The notes: generated by a model from the sequence alone, not told the origin. A DNA stretch of 64,000 nt from Ga0077523 sp038324085 (GCA_038324085.1 JBBQHP010000014.1:33317-97316); one strand, 5' to 3'; numbered from the stretch's first letter, positions 46,265 through 57,629 are shown. Program-made: numbers and translations.

Positions 46265-47380
46265 ATGTCCAGCAGCCCTCTTCGTCCTGCCCGCCGTCAA
46301 CTGCTCCAAGCACTCGCGGCGGCCGGTATCGTTGCATCGCCCTTTGGCCGCGTTTTTGCCGCGGACAAGATCACCGTCGGCGTCATCTACGTCGGGCCCA
46401 AGGACGACTACGGCTACAACCAGGCGCAGGCGCAGGCGGCGGCGGCACTCAAGAAGATGCCGGGCGTGACCGTGGTCGAGGAAGAGAAGGTCCCCGAGAC
46501 AGTCGACGTGCAGAAGACCATGGCGTCCATGATCGTGGAGGACGGCGCGTCGCTGATCTTTCCCACGTCGTTCGGCTACTTCGACCCGCACACGATCAAG
46601 ATGGCGGAGAAATATCCGAAAGTGCGGTTCGCCCATTGCGGCGGGCTCTGGACCGCGGGCAAGCATCCGCTGAACTGCGGCAGCTATTTCGGCTACATCG
46701 ACGAGTGCCAGTACCTGAACGGCGTCGCAGCCGGCCACGCCAGCAAGTCCAGGAAGCTGGGATTCATCGCCGCCAAGCCGATTCCCCAGGTGTTGCGCAA
46801 CATCAACGCCTTCACACTCGGTGCGCAGAGCGTGAACCCTGCGATCACCTGCCAGGTGGTGTTCACCGGCGACTGGGCGCTGCCGGTGAAGGAAGCCGAG
46901 GCCGCGAACAGCATGATCGACCAGGGCATCGACGTCATCACCATGCACGTGGACAGCCCGAAGGTGATCGTGGAGACCTGCGAACGTCGCGGTATTTTCG
47001 TGTGCGGCTACCATGCGAACCAGGCCGCGCTCGCGCCGAAGGGTTATCTCACCGGCGCCGAATGGAACTGGCTCACGCCCTACACCGTGCACGTGAAGGA
47101 CGCCATGGCCGGCCGGCCGCTCAACAATTTCCTTCGCGGCGGTCTGAAGGAAGGCTTCGTCAAGACCTCGCCCTACGGGGCTGCCGTGCCCGAGGCGGGG
47201 CGCAAGGCGGCCGATGGCATCAAGGCGAAGATGATGAAAGATCAATACGTCATCTTCAAGGGACCGATCAAGGACAACACCGGCAAGGTCGCCATCGCGG
47301 CGGGCACTGAGCACAAGCAGCAGGATGTCGCGCTCGAAGCCATGAACTACCTCGTGGCCGGCGTCATCGGCAAGGTCTAG
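46265..47380 (+). CDS. BMP-family ABC transporter substrate-binding protein
   Basis: A 371-residue periplasmic protein of the basic membrane protein (PnrA/TmpC-like) family. GGAG precedes the ATG. The leader (RPARRQLLQALAAAG ... VFAA) is of twin-arginine or Sec type. The mature part starts KITVGVIYVGPKDDYGYNQ. Landmarks are MASMIVEDGASLIFPTSFGY, VMKEAE-like LPVKEAEAANSMIDQGIDVI and a late DGI. Family members bind nucleosides or nucleobase-like molecules; the AtzT protein of triazine degraders belongs here. It feeds the permeases and ATPase encoded downstream. Confidence 0.88.
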   Translation: MSSSPLRPARRQLLQALAAAGIVASPFGRVFAADKITVGVIYVGPKDDYGYNQAQAQAAAALKKMPGVTVVEEEKVPETVDVQKTMASMIVEDGASLIFPTSFGYFDPHTIKMAEKYPKVRFAHCGGLWTAGKHPLNCGSYFGYIDECQYLNGVAAGHASKSRKLGFIAAKPIPQVLRNINAFTLGAQSVNPAITCQVVFTGDWALPVKEAEAANSMIDQGIDVITMHVDSPKVIVETCERRGIFVCGYHANQAALAPKGYLTGAEWNWLTPYTVHVKDAMAGRPLNNFLRGGLKEGFVKTSPYGAAVPEAGRKAADGIKAKMMKDQYVIFKGPIKDNTGKVAIAAGTEHKQQDVALEAMNYLVAGVIGKV

Positions 47381-47415
47381 GCCGCGGCCGGCAAGAAGGA
47401 AGAGGAACCGCGTTG

Positions 47416-48537
47416 GTGCCGGATTCCGCTCCCGGGGTCGTGACGGCCCCGGCCGCGGGGCTGACGAGCCCGGAACCCGCGCCCTGGTCGTTCGAGCGTC
47501 TGCGCCGGCCCGCGGAGTCGATCGTGATCCCGCTCGCCGCCCTGCTGGTCGCCATGGTGCTGTTCGGGTTGTTCATGGCCGCGATCGGCAAGAATCCGAT
47601 GGAGGTCTACGGGCTGATCTACAAAGGCGCCTTCAGCAGCACCTTCGCCTGGCAGAACACGCTGCAGCGCGCCGCGCCGTTGCTCCTGACGGCCCTGTGC
47701 GTCGCGCTGCCGGCCCAGGCCGGCCTCATCGTGATCGGCGGCGAGGGCGCGCTCGTGCTCGGCGGACTTGCCGCGGCCGTGGCGGGTCACGCGCTCGCGG
47801 GCGCAGAACCGCTCGTCATCCAGATCGCGATGGCGCTCGCCGGCATGGTTGCGGGCGGGACCTGGATCGCGCTGGCCGGCGCCCTGCGCCACTACCGCGG
47901 CGTGAACGAGACCATCAGCAGCCTGCTGCTCGCGTACATCGCCATCGCCTTGTTCAACCATTTCGTGGAAGGCCCGCTGCGCGACCCGGCCAGTCTCAAC
48001 AAGCCCTCCACCATGCCGATCGGCGACGCCGTGATGATCGGCCCCATGCCGGGCATGGACGTCCACTGGGGGTTCGCGTACGGCATCGTGTACTGCGTGC
48101 TCGGCTGGGTGCTCGTGCGCTATACCGTGCAAGGTTTCGCGCTGCGCATCGTGGGCGGCAACGTCAGGGCCGCCAAGCTGGCCGGACTGCCCGTCGGCAG
48201 GCTGATTCTCGCGAGCTGTTTTCTCGGCGGCGGCGCGGCCGGCCTCGCCGGCATGGCCGAAGTGGCTGCGGTGCACGGCAGCGCCAATGCCTCCCTGATC
48301 GCGGGCTATGGCTATGCCGGCATCCTCGTGTCGTTCATCGCGCGTCACAATCCGATCGCGATCATTCCGGTGGCGATCCTGCTGGGCGGCATCGCGGCGA
48401 GCGGCGGCCTGCTCCAGCGTCGTCTCGATCTGCCGGATGCAACCGTGCTCCTGCTCCAGGGCATCGCCTTCATGACGATCCTCGCGGCCGAAACGCTTTA
48501 CGGACGCATGCGGTTGTTCCAGCCCAAGGCGGCCTGA
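47416..48537 (+). CDS. BMP-type ABC transporter permease 1
   Basis: A 373-residue membrane protein with 8-10 helices of the BPD_transp_2 family. The GTG at 47416 follows AGAGGAA by 8 bases; a TTG just before it is also possible. The conserved EAA-like region GGNVRAAKLAGLPVGRLIL is visible, as is the family stretch LIVIGGEGALVLGGL near the start. It pairs with the permease encoded downstream to form the translocation channel. Confidence 0.88.
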   Translation: MPDSAPGVVTAPAAGLTSPEPAPWSFERLRRPAESIVIPLAALLVAMVLFGLFMAAIGKNPMEVYGLIYKGAFSSTFAWQNTLQRAAPLLLTALCVALPAQAGLIVIGGEGALVLGGLAAAVAGHALAGAEPLVIQIAMALAGMVAGGTWIALAGALRHYRGVNETISSLLLAYIAIALFNHFVEGPLRDPASLNKPSTMPIGDAVMIGPMPGMDVHWGFAYGIVYCVLGWVLVRYTVQGFALRIVGGNVRAAKLAGLPVGRLILASCFLGGGAAGLAGMAEVAAVHGSANASLIAGYGYAGILVSFIARHNPIAIIPVAILLGGIAASGGLLQRRLDLPDATVLLLQGIAFMTILAAETLYGRMRLFQPKAA

Positions 48538-48672
48538 CCCTATGCGCGACGCCCGCGTGCATTCGATCCGCTGCTGTGCCGCCAACCGGATCGCACCGGC
48601 TGGGGATCCCCACGCTGCCGCGCCGGCCGCCCATGCGTGCGTGTTGCCCCCGCTGCGATCGGGCTGCCTCTG

Positions 48673-49599
48673 ATGGACGCAACCTCCCTCGGCTGGTGGG
48701 GCGTGCCGGTGGCGGTGCTCGGCGGCGCGATCCGTATCAGCACCCCGTTCCTGTTCGTGAGCCTCGGCGAGTGCCTCACCGAGAAGAGCGGACGCATCAA
48801 TCTCGGACTGGAAGGCATCCTCGTGATGGGCGCGATGAGCGGCTACGCGGTGTCCTATCTCACCGGCAGTCCCTGGCTCGGCGTGCTGGCCGCCGGTCTC
48901 GCCGGGTTGCTGCTCGGCACGCTCCACGGTCTCGTCTGCAGCCTGCCGCGGGTCAATGACATCGCCGTGGGAATCGGTCTCATGCTGTTCGGCACCGGAC
49001 TCGCGTTCTTTCTCGGCAAGTCCTTCGTCCAACCCAAGGCGCCGACGCTGCCGGCACTCGCGCTCGGATACTGGGCGAGTTCACCGCAACTTCAGGCGGC
49101 GCTGCAGATCAACGTGCTGTTCATCGTCGGGGCCATCCTCGCGATCGTCATGCAGTGGGCGTTTCGCAACACGCGCTGGGGCCTGGTCGTGCGCATGGTG
49201 GGTGACAGCGCCGACGCCGCGCGCGCCATGGGCTACAACGTCAACGGCGTGCGCATCATCGCCACGGCCCTGGGAGGATTCTCGGCCGGGGTCGGTGGCT
49301 CCTTCCTGTCGCTCTACTATCCCGGCAGCTGGAACGAGGGCCTGTCGAGCGGGCAGGGACTCATGGCGGTGGCTTTGGTGATCTTCGCGCGCTGGCGGCC
49401 GATGTACTGCTTCTGGGCGGCGCTGCTGTTCGCCGGCGCGAGCGCGCTCGGCCCGGCCCTGCAGTCGGTCGGTATCACCAGCGGCTACTACCTGTTCAAC
49501 GCGGCGCCGTACGTGCTGACCCTCGCCGTGATGATCGCCACTTGCTCGCCGCGGCGCACGCTGGCCGGCGCGCCGGGCGAACTGTCGGTCACCCGATGA
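48673..49599 (+). CDS. BMP-type ABC transporter permease 2
   Basis: A 308-residue permease of the same family as the upstream one, with about eight helices. Landmarks are TEKSGRINLGLEGILVMGAM, VGDSADAARAMGYNVNGVR and ALGGFSAGVGGSF. The chosen ATG lacks a strong ribosome site, and an upstream GTG at 48637 in frame is possible. A gap of 135 bases separates it from permease 1, the longest inside this operon. Confidence 0.87.
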   Translation: MDATSLGWWGVPVAVLGGAIRISTPFLFVSLGECLTEKSGRINLGLEGILVMGAMSGYAVSYLTGSPWLGVLAAGLAGLLLGTLHGLVCSLPRVNDIAVGIGLMLFGTGLAFFLGKSFVQPKAPTLPALALGYWASSPQLQAALQINVLFIVGAILAIVMQWAFRNTRWGLVVRMVGDSADAARAMGYNVNGVRIIATALGGFSAGVGGSFLSLYYPGSWNEGLSSGQGLMAVALVIFARWRPMYCFWAALLFAGASALGPALQSVGITSGYYLFNAAPYVLTLAVMIATCSPRRTLAGAPGELSVTR

Positions 49600-49610
49600 A
49601 GGAACCCACC

Positions 49611-50320
49611 ATGCCCGACGACATCACCGCGCAATCCCGGTTCGTGGCCGCCGATCCCTATCCGTGGCCCTACGACGGCGCGCTGCGGCCGGACAACACG
49701 GCACTGATCGTGATCGACATGCAGACCGATTTCTGCGGCGTCGGCGGCTACGTCGACAAGATGGGCTACGACCTCGGCCTGACGCGCGCGCCCATCGAGC
49801 CCCTGCGCAGGTTGCTCGCGACGCTGCGGCCGCGCGGGTTCCATATCATCCACACCCGGGAGGGGCACCGCCCCGATCTGTCGGACTTGCCGGCGAACAA
49901 GCGCTGGCGTTCGCGGCGCATCGGCGCCGGCATCGGCGACCCGGGTCCCTGCGGTCGCATCCTCGTCCGCGGCGAGCCGGGATGGGAGATCATCCCCGAG
50001 CTCGCGCCACTGCCGGGCGAAGTGGTGATCGACAAGCCCGGCAAGGGTTCCTTCTGCGCGACCGACCTCGAGCTGATCCTGCACACGCGCGGCATCACCA
50101 ACCTCATCCTGACCGGTATCACCACCGATGTCTGCGTCCACACCACCATGCGCGAAGCCAACGATCGCGGCTTCGAATGCGTGCTGCTGGCGGACTGCAC
50201 CGGTGCCACCGATGCCGGCAATCATCTCGCGGCGCTGCACATGGTGAAGATGCAGGGCGGGGTGTTCGGGGCAGTGTCGACCGCGCCGGCGGTCATCGAT
50301 GCGGTCGCAGGGTTGCCGGA

Positions 50321-50327
<7 letters not shown>
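49611..50327 (+). CDS. biuH: Biuret hydrolase-like isochorismatase-fold hydrolase
   Basis: A 238-residue cysteine hydrolase. The ATG follows AAGGA by about 8 bases; an ATG at 49596 overlapping the permease stop is the alternative. The triad is Asp36 (IVIDMQTDF), Lys142 (VVIDKPGKGSF) and Cys175 (TTDVCVHTT). The whole sequence, from the leader ADPYPWPYDGALRPDNT through HTREGHRPDLSDLPANKRW, strongly recalls rhizobial BiuH, whose triad numbering I remember as the same. BiuH hydrolyses biuret to allophanate and ammonia. The neighbours (AtzG/E/H-like genes and importer) fit such chemistry. Related amides cannot be excluded. Confidence 0.82.
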
Positions 50328-51891
<1,564 letters not shown>

Positions 51892-51895
<4 letters not shown>

Positions 51896-52584
51896 GCGCC
51901 CCCGTCGCAACGCCCGCCGCGCAGCGCACGATCGCGGCCGAACCGTATCCGTTCGTCTTCGAGCCTGCGTCGACCGCGCTGATCGTGATCGACATGCAGC
52001 GCGATTTCATCGAGCCGGGCGGTTTCGGTGATGCCCTGGGCAACGATGTGAGCCTGCTCGCGGCGATCGTGCCGACGGTACGTCAGCTGCTGGAGGTCTG
52101 CCGGTCGGCCCATATCACAGTGATCCATACCCGGGAGGCGCATCGTCCCGATCTGGCCGACTGCCCGCCGGCGAAGCTCAAGCGCGGCAACTCGAAGCTT
52201 CGCATCGGCGATGCAGGCCCCATGGGCCGCATCCTGGTGGCGGGTGAACCGGGCAACGACATCCTCGACGCGGTCGGACCGATGCCCGGCGAGATCGTCA
52301 TCGACAAACCGGGCAAGGGGGCGTTCTACGCGACGGCGCTCGGCGAGATCCTGCGGCTCGAGGGGATAACGCACCTGCTGTTCGCGGGGGTGACGACCGA
52401 AGTTTGCGTTCAGACCAGCATGCGCGAGGCGAACGACCGCGGCTACGAGTGTCTGGTGGTCGAGGACGCGACCGAAAGCTATTTCCCCGACTTCAAGCGT
52501 GCCGCGCTGCAGATGATCCGCGCGCAGGGTGGGATCGTCGGCTGGACCGCGCCCTGCGCGGCAGTGGCGGCGGCCCTGCGCTGA
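51892..52584 (+). CDS. Second isochorismatase-family hydrolase
   Basis: A 230-residue cysteine hydrolase with triad Asp34 (VIDMQRDF), Lys139 (VIDKPGKGAF) and Cys172 (TTEVCVQTS). It resembles the upstream biuret-hydrolase-like enzyme in layout (AEPYPFVFEPAST, HTREAHRPDLADCP), but differs along most of its length and lacks the KRWRSRR segment. It is therefore a paralogue with a different substrate, perhaps a ureido acid or carbamoyl amide. The start overlaps the ATPase stop. Confidence 0.85.
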
Positions 52585-52590
52585 AACCTC

Positions 52591-52773
52591 ATGACCATCG
52601 CGGAAGCCATGCTGTTCGTTGCCGCCGCCGCGCGCGCGCAGGAACTATCGTTGACGGCGGAACAACTCCAGCGGGTCGCCGCCGTTTTTGCCCGCAATGC
52701 GGAGATCGCGGAGATGGTCATGAGCCTGGAACTGCCCGAGACGGCGGAACCGGCACCGACCTTCCTGCCGTGA
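52591..52773 (+). CDS. atzG: AtzG-like small subunit (DUF4089)
   Basis: A 60-residue helical protein placed between the isochorismatase gene and the amidase gene, with its stop overlapping the amidase GTG (GTGA). Length, position and features (AAAARAQELSLTAEQL, VAAVFARNAEIAEMVM) fit AtzG, which forms a tight complex with the 1-carboxybiuret hydrolase AtzE and resembles GatC. It has no catalytic residues of its own. Confidence 0.72.
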   Translation: MTIAEAMLFVAAAARAQELSLTAEQLQRVAAVFARNAEIAEMVMSLELPETAEPAPTFLP

Positions 52774-54143
52774 ACGCGCTCGCTATCGCCGCGTCGATTC
52801 GCAGCGGCGCGGATTCGGCGGCTGCCGTGGTCGAAAGCGCGCTCGCGAACATCGGCGAGCGCGACCGGGAGATCAACGCGTTCACGGCGGTGACGGCAGA
52901 CCGGGCGCGGCGTGAAGCCGCAGCGGTCGACGCGCTGCGGGTCGCCGGCCAGCCCTTGCCGCCCCTCGCGGGCGTCCCCTTCGCGGTGAAGAACCTGTTC
53001 GATGTGGCCGGCCTGACGACGCTCGCCGGCTCGCGCCTCAACGCTGCGCGGCCACCGGCGTCAGCCGATGCCGTGCTGGTAGAGCGGATGTGTGCCGCGG
53101 GGGCAGTGCTGGTCGGCGCGCTCAACATGGATGCCTACGCCTACGGCTTCACGACCGAGAATACGGCGTACGGAGCCACTCGCAATCCGCACGCGACAAC
53201 GCGCACGAGCGGCGGTTCTTCGGGCGGTTCGGCCGCCGCGGTGGCGAGCGGCATGGTGGCGCTCGCCCTCGGGTCGGACACCAACGGTTCGATCCGGGTA
53301 CCGGCATCGTTGTGCGGCGTGTTCGGACTGAAGCCGACGTTCGGCAGGTTGCCCCGCACCGGCAGTTACCCGTTCGTGCACAGCCTGGATCACGTCGGGC
53401 CCTTTGCCACCTGCGCAGCCGACCTGGCCGTCTGTTACGACGCCCTGCAGGGCGCCGACGAAGACGATCCGGCGTGCGCCCAGCGTCGCGTCGAGCGCAC
53501 GCACCCGGCCCTGGCCCCGGACGCGCAGGGCCTGCGGGTCGCTCGCCTCGCCGGTTACTTCGACGCATATGCGGGGCCCGAGGCGCACACCGCCAGCCTG
53601 CGCGCGGCGGAGGCCTTCGGCGCGTTCGACGAGATCGAGCTGCCGGAGGTGGCGCGGGTCCGCGCCGCCGCGTTCGTGATCTCCGCGAGCGAAGGCGGGA
53701 CGCTCCATCGCCGGACGCTCCGAGACGACTACGACGGCTTCGAACCGCACAATCGCGATCGCTTCCTTGCCGGTGCCCTGATGCCGGCCGCCTGGTACGT
53801 GCAGGCGCAGAAGCTGCGGCGCTGGTTCCTCGATCAGGTCCGTCCGCTGTTCGAGCGCTACGACGTGCTCATCGCTCCCGCCACACCGGTGAGCGCCACG
53901 CCGCTCGGGGACGAATGGTTCGAGCTGAATGGTCGGCGGGTTCCGTTGCGGCCGAGCCTCGGACTCCTGACCCAGCCCGTCTCATGCATCGGGTTGCCTG
54001 TTGCCGCGGTCCCGATCGCCGGCGCCGGCCCGTTGCCCATCGGCGTACAGCTGATCGCCGCACCGTGGCGTGAGGATCTCTGCCTGCGGGCGGCGGCGCA
54101 CCTGGAACGCGCAGGCACGGCACGCTGCGTGATTGCGACTTGA
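52770..54143 (+). CDS. atzE: AtzE-like amidase (1-carboxybiuret hydrolase family)
   Basis: A 457-residue amidase-signature enzyme, the same length as I recall for AtzE. The Ser-cisSer-Lys triad is Lys74 (FAVKNLFDVAG), cis-Ser in GGSSGGS (about 150) and nucleophile Ser174 (TNGSIRVPAS). Start GTG overlaps the atzG-like stop. In cyanuric acid degradation AtzE with AtzG deaminates 1-carboxybiuret to 1,3-dicarboxyurea. The adjacent AtzG- and AtzH-like genes support this family assignment over other amidases. No cyanuric acid hydrolase is present here, so its substrate may come from another ring or ureide. Confidence 0.83.
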   Translation: MNALAIAASIRSGADSAAAVVESALANIGERDREINAFTAVTADRARREAAAVDALRVAGQPLPPLAGVPFAVKNLFDVAGLTTLAGSRLNAARPPASADAVLVERMCAAGAVLVGALNMDAYAYGFTTENTAYGATRNPHATTRTSGGSSGGSAAAVASGMVALALGSDTNGSIRVPASLCGVFGLKPTFGRLPRTGSYPFVHSLDHVGPFATCAADLAVCYDALQGADEDDPACAQRRVERTHPALAPDAQGLRVARLAGYFDAYAGPEAHTASLRAAEAFGAFDEIELPEVARVRAAAFVISASEGGTLHRRTLRDDYDGFEPHNRDRFLAGALMPAAWYVQAQKLRRWFLDQVRPLFERYDVLIAPATPVSATPLGDEWFELNGRRVPLRPSLGLLTQPVSCIGLPVAAVPIAGAGPLPIGVQLIAAPWREDLCLRAAAHLERAGTARCVIAT

Positions 54144-54148
54144 AAGCC

Positions 54149-54529
54149 ATGCAGATCAATCGACCGGACGTACTGGCAGAAGTCCGCGCCGCCTTCGACC
54201 GGTACGAACAGGCCCTCGTCACCAACGACGTGGCCACGCTCGATTCGCTGTTCTGGGCGAGCCCGCATACGGTGCGCTATGGTGCGACCGAGAATCTGCA
54301 TGGCTATGCCGCGATCGCGGCTTTCCGCAAGGCGCGCTCGCCGCTCAATCTCGCACGGACCCTGCGCGACACGGTCATCACCACGTTCGGCGAGGATTTC
54401 GCGACCGCCTCGACCGAGTTCCTGCGGCCTCCCGGCACAGCGATCGGACGTCAGATGCAGACTTGGGTCCGCACCGACGAAGGCTGGCGCGTGGTGGCCG
54501 CGCACGTGAGCCTGCTGCGGCTCGAATAG
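54149..54529 (+). CDS. atzH: AtzH-like protein (DUF3225, SnoaL-type fold)
   Basis: A 126-residue protein of the NTF2/SnoaL-like DUF3225 group. Landmarks are LAEVRAAFDRYEQALVTNDVA, FWASPHTVRYG and RQMQTWVRTDEGWRVVAAHVS. A TTG at 54140 overlapping the amidase stop (TTGA) is the alternative start. In the triazine pathway AtzH converts 1,3-dicarboxyurea to allophanate after AtzE. Here it directly follows the AtzE-like gene. Confidence 0.78.
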   Translation: MQINRPDVLAEVRAAFDRYEQALVTNDVATLDSLFWASPHTVRYGATENLHGYAAIAAFRKARSPLNLARTLRDTVITTFGEDFATASTEFLRPPGTAIGRQMQTWVRTDEGWRVVAAHVSLLRLE

Positions 54530-54540
54530 GGGCTTTGCCG

Positions 54541-55260
54541 GTGCCGACAGCCCCCAGAGTGGCGCGAGCGCCTGCCGCGCCGAAGCGCGGCCCTGCGAGC
54601 CGGCGTCCATCGCTGGCCGAGTCGGTTTACCGACAGGTGAAGGAAGGCATCTTCGAGTTCCGCCTGCTCCCCGGCGATCGGTTCTCCGAGGGCGAGATCG
54701 CGACCTGGCTCGAGGTGAGCCGCACCCCGGTGCGCGAGGCGCTGCTCCGGCTCGAGCGCGAAGGCTGGCTCAGCGTGCACTATCGGAGCGGCTGGAGCGT
54801 GCGCGAGCTCGATTTCACGCAGTTCGACGAACTGTACGATCTCAGGATCGTGCTCGAGACCGCCTCCGTCCGGGTCTTGTGCGAACAGGCGGATCAGCCC
54901 GCACTCGATGGCCTCAAGGCGGCCTGGCTGATCCCGGACGCCGAACGGCTGGCCGATGGCGCTGCCGTCTGTGCCCTGGACGAAGCCTTTCACGCCCATC
55001 TGGTCGATGCCGCGGGCAACCGGGAGATCTCGCGCTGCCATCGCGAGGTGACGGAACGCATCCGCATTCTGCGTCGGCTCGATTTCACCGAGAGCCACCG
55101 CGTCGCCGCCACCTACCGCGAACATGGCCAGATCCTGCAGGCGATCCTGCGCCGGCGTGCCGATCAGGCGACGATGCTGCTGCGCGTCCACGTCGAGACG
55201 AGCAAGGCGGAGGTCCGCAAGATCAGCCTGCACAAGCTCTACATCGCGCGCCGCGCTTAG
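54541..55260 (+). CDS. GntR/FadR (FCD) transcription regulator
   Basis: A 239-residue regulator. GTG start follows AGGGG by 8 bases. After a basic N-terminal tail, the winged helix (about 25-90) reads EGEIATWLEVSRTPVREALLRLEREGWL. The FCD effector domain (about 95-230) has LRIVLETASVRVL, DEAFHAHLVDAAGN and a late EHGQILQAILRRRAD. It closes the importer/hydrolase operon and probably represses it at the palindrome ahead of the binding-protein gene until a pathway metabolite binds. Confidence 0.9.
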   Translation: MPTAPRVARAPAAPKRGPASRRPSLAESVYRQVKEGIFEFRLLPGDRFSEGEIATWLEVSRTPVREALLRLEREGWLSVHYRSGWSVRELDFTQFDELYDLRIVLETASVRVLCEQADQPALDGLKAAWLIPDAERLADGAAVCALDEAFHAHLVDAAGNREISRCHREVTERIRILRRLDFTESHRVAATYREHGQILQAILRRRADQATMLLRVHVETSKAEVRKISLHKLYIARRA

Positions 55261-55317
55261 CGATGCGTGCCCCCGGTTGTATCATCGCTGCGCCATGTTC
55301 ATCGCCGCCCCGCCCCA

Positions 55318-55914
55318 ATGTCCGATCCGATGACCGCTTCGCGCATTCTCGCTTTCGCAGGGAGCCTCCGATCGGCATCGCTCAACCGGAAGCTGCTGGC
55401 GGTCGCCGTCGACGGCGCACGGGCCGCGGGAGCCGAGGTCACGACGATCGATCTGCGCGACTTTCCGCTGCCGCTCTACGACGGCGACCTGGAAGCAGCC
55501 GAGGGACTTCCGGCGCAGGTGCGCAGCCTCAAGGACCTGTTCAAGGCGCACCAAGGTTTCCTCGTCGCGAGCCCGGAATACAACAGCTCGATCACGGCCG
55601 TGCTCAAGAACACCATCGACTGGGTCTCGCGGCCGGACGGTCCCGAGTCGGGACGGGTGCCCTACGAGGGCAAGGTGGCGGGACTGTACTCGGCTTCGCC
55701 CGGACCGTACGGCGCGTTGCGCTCGCTCGAAGTCGCGCGGAGCATCCTGATGACCCTGGGGTGCTTGGTGGTGCCACAGCGAGTGGCTCTTTCGCGGGCC
55801 AATCAGGCGTTTGCAGACGACGGTACGCTCAAGGATCCGGAGCTCGCCGGGACGGTTCGCGGCGTCGCTGGCGAGGTCGTCCGCGTCCTGTCGAAATTGC
55901 GCGGCGACCGCTGA
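55318..55914 (+). CDS. NAD(P)H-dependent FMN reductase
   Basis: A 198-residue flavodoxin-like flavoprotein. The phosphate loop GSLRSASLNRKL and the later ASPEYNSSITAVLKN are diagnostic of the NADPH-dependent FMN/chromate-reductase family. It starts 57 bases after the regulator stop, so it may be the last gene of the hydrolase operon or stand alone. It could supply reduced flavin to a monooxygenase, though none is visible here. The 202 bases that follow, up to 56116, hold no gene. Confidence 0.88.
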   Translation: MSDPMTASRILAFAGSLRSASLNRKLLAVAVDGARAAGAEVTTIDLRDFPLPLYDGDLEAAEGLPAQVRSLKDLFKAHQGFLVASPEYNSSITAVLKNTIDWVSRPDGPESGRVPYEGKVAGLYSASPGPYGALRSLEVARSILMTLGCLVVPQRVALSRANQAFADDGTLKDPELAGTVRGVAGEVVRVLSKLRGDR

Positions 55915-56116
55915 TCATGGCGTGCGCCACATCGGTGCAAATGATGGAATATCGGCGCGCGGGTGGTGCATGCGGCGCAGGCAGGCCCTCCGGATCGCAT
56001 CCGCAGCGGCTGCATCGCAATGATTGGCCGGCTCTTTTTCCGATTCGTCGCCTGTGGCATGCCGGTTGCGCTGTGGCAGGGCAAAAGCACTTAAGATCTC
56101 GGGCGTGAAACAGGCG

Positions 56117-57535
56117 ATGTCCTTTGATTCGTATTACAACGAAATGTACCTGGCGGACGGGAAGGTGCGTTCGCACTACCAGCCGCTCGCCGACTGGATC
56201 GATGCCACGCCGAACGAGCGCATCCGGCAGATGCGGGATGCCGCGAACATGTTGTTCCATCGCGTGGGCATCACGTTCGCGGTGTACGGCGAGGACTCCG
56301 GTGACGAACGCCTCATCCCGTTCGACATGCTTCCGCACATCATCCCGAGCCGGGAATGGGAGATGCTCGAGCGCGGATTGAAGCAGCGGGTGCGGGCGCT
56401 CAACCTCTACCTGCACGATGTCTACCATGACCAGGACATCCTGCGGGCCGGCAAGATTCCGGCCGAGCGCATCAACGGCAACAAGCTGTTCAAGCAGGAG
56501 ATGGTCGGCATCGATCTGCCGGGCGGCATCTACGCGCAGATCGCGGGGATCGACCTGGTACGGGCCGGGGCCGGCGAGTACTACGTGCTCGAGGACAACC
56601 TGCGCACGCCCTCGGGGGTCTCGTACATGATCGAGAACCGCAAGATGATGATGCGGCTCGTGCCCGATCTGTTTGCGCGGCAGTCGATCGCGCCGGTCGA
56701 GCACTATCCCGACCTGTTGCAGGACACCTTGCGGGCGTCGGCGCCGCTGCAGGTCGAGAATCCGGTGGTCGTGCTGCTTACCCCCGGCCAGTTCAACAGC
56801 GCCTATTTCGAGCACGCCTTCCTGGCACAGCAGATGGGGATCGAGCTGGTCGAGGGCGCCGATCTGTTCGTCGCCGACGACACCGTCTACATGCGTACGA
56901 CGGCGGGTCCGCAGCGCGTGGACGTGGTCTACCGGCGCATCGATGACGACTTCCTCGATCCGAAGGCATTCCGCGCGGACTCCATGCTGGGCGTGCCCGG
57001 TCTGGTGGGCGCCTATCGCGCCGGACGGGTCTCACTGTGCAATGCGATCGGCACCGGTGTTGCCGACGACAAGTCGATCTATCCGTTCGTGCCGGAGATG
57101 ATCCGCTTCTATCTGGGCGAGGAGCCGCTGCTGAACAACGTGCCGACATGGCAACTGCGCAACCGCGAGGATCTCGAATACACGCTCGCCCATCTCGACG
57201 AACTGGTTGTGAAGGAGGTCCATGGCTCCGGCGGCTACGGGATGCTGATCGGTCCGACCAGCTCCGAGCGCGAGCGCGAGGCCTACCGCCTGCGCATCCT
57301 CGACAGCCCGGAGAGCTTCATCAGCCAGCCGACGTTGTCCCTGTCCACCTGCCCGATCTTCGTCGACGAGGGCGTCGCGCCGCGTCACATCGATCTGCGC
57401 CCCTTCGTCCTGTCCGGCAAGGAAGTCGTCATGTGCCCCGGTGGCCTCACTCGCGTAGCGATGCGCGAAGGCTCGCTGGTGGTGAATTCGTCGCAAGGCG
57501 GTGGAACCAAGGACACGTGGATCGTGGACAAATGA
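56117..57535 (+). CDS. Circularly permuted ATP-grasp protein of the Anbu operon
   Basis: A 472-residue cytoplasmic protein of the DUF404/DUF407 (PF14403-type) family, starting MSFDSYYNEM; a GTG 12 bases upstream is possible. Landmarks are RALNLYLHDVYHDQDIL, YYVLEDNLRTPSGVSYMIENR, VVKEVHGSGGYGM and PRHIDLRPFVLSG. ATP-grasp enzymes form peptide-like bonds, and here the product probably is a small peptide. It heads the four-gene Anbu operon with the alpha-E, proteasome-like and transglutaminase genes. Confidence 0.9.
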   Translation: MSFDSYYNEMYLADGKVRSHYQPLADWIDATPNERIRQMRDAANMLFHRVGITFAVYGEDSGDERLIPFDMLPHIIPSREWEMLERGLKQRVRALNLYLHDVYHDQDILRAGKIPAERINGNKLFKQEMVGIDLPGGIYAQIAGIDLVRAGAGEYYVLEDNLRTPSGVSYMIENRKMMMRLVPDLFARQSIAPVEHYPDLLQDTLRASAPLQVENPVVVLLTPGQFNSAYFEHAFLAQQMGIELVEGADLFVADDTVYMRTTAGPQRVDVVYRRIDDDFLDPKAFRADSMLGVPGLVGAYRAGRVSLCNAIGTGVADDKSIYPFVPEMIRFYLGEEPLLNNVPTWQLRNREDLEYTLAHLDELVVKEVHGSGGYGMLIGPTSSEREREAYRLRILDSPESFISQPTLSLSTCPIFVDEGVAPRHIDLRPFVLSGKEVVMCPGGLTRVAMREGSLVVNSSQGGGTKDTWIVDK

Positions 57536-57629
57536 CACCGGGAACGCGCCCCGCGAGTCGAAACTCGCCCCCATGCCGCGGATTGCCCGGGGACGTTTCC
57601 CGCGTCGCCCCGCGAATCACGAGCCGGAC

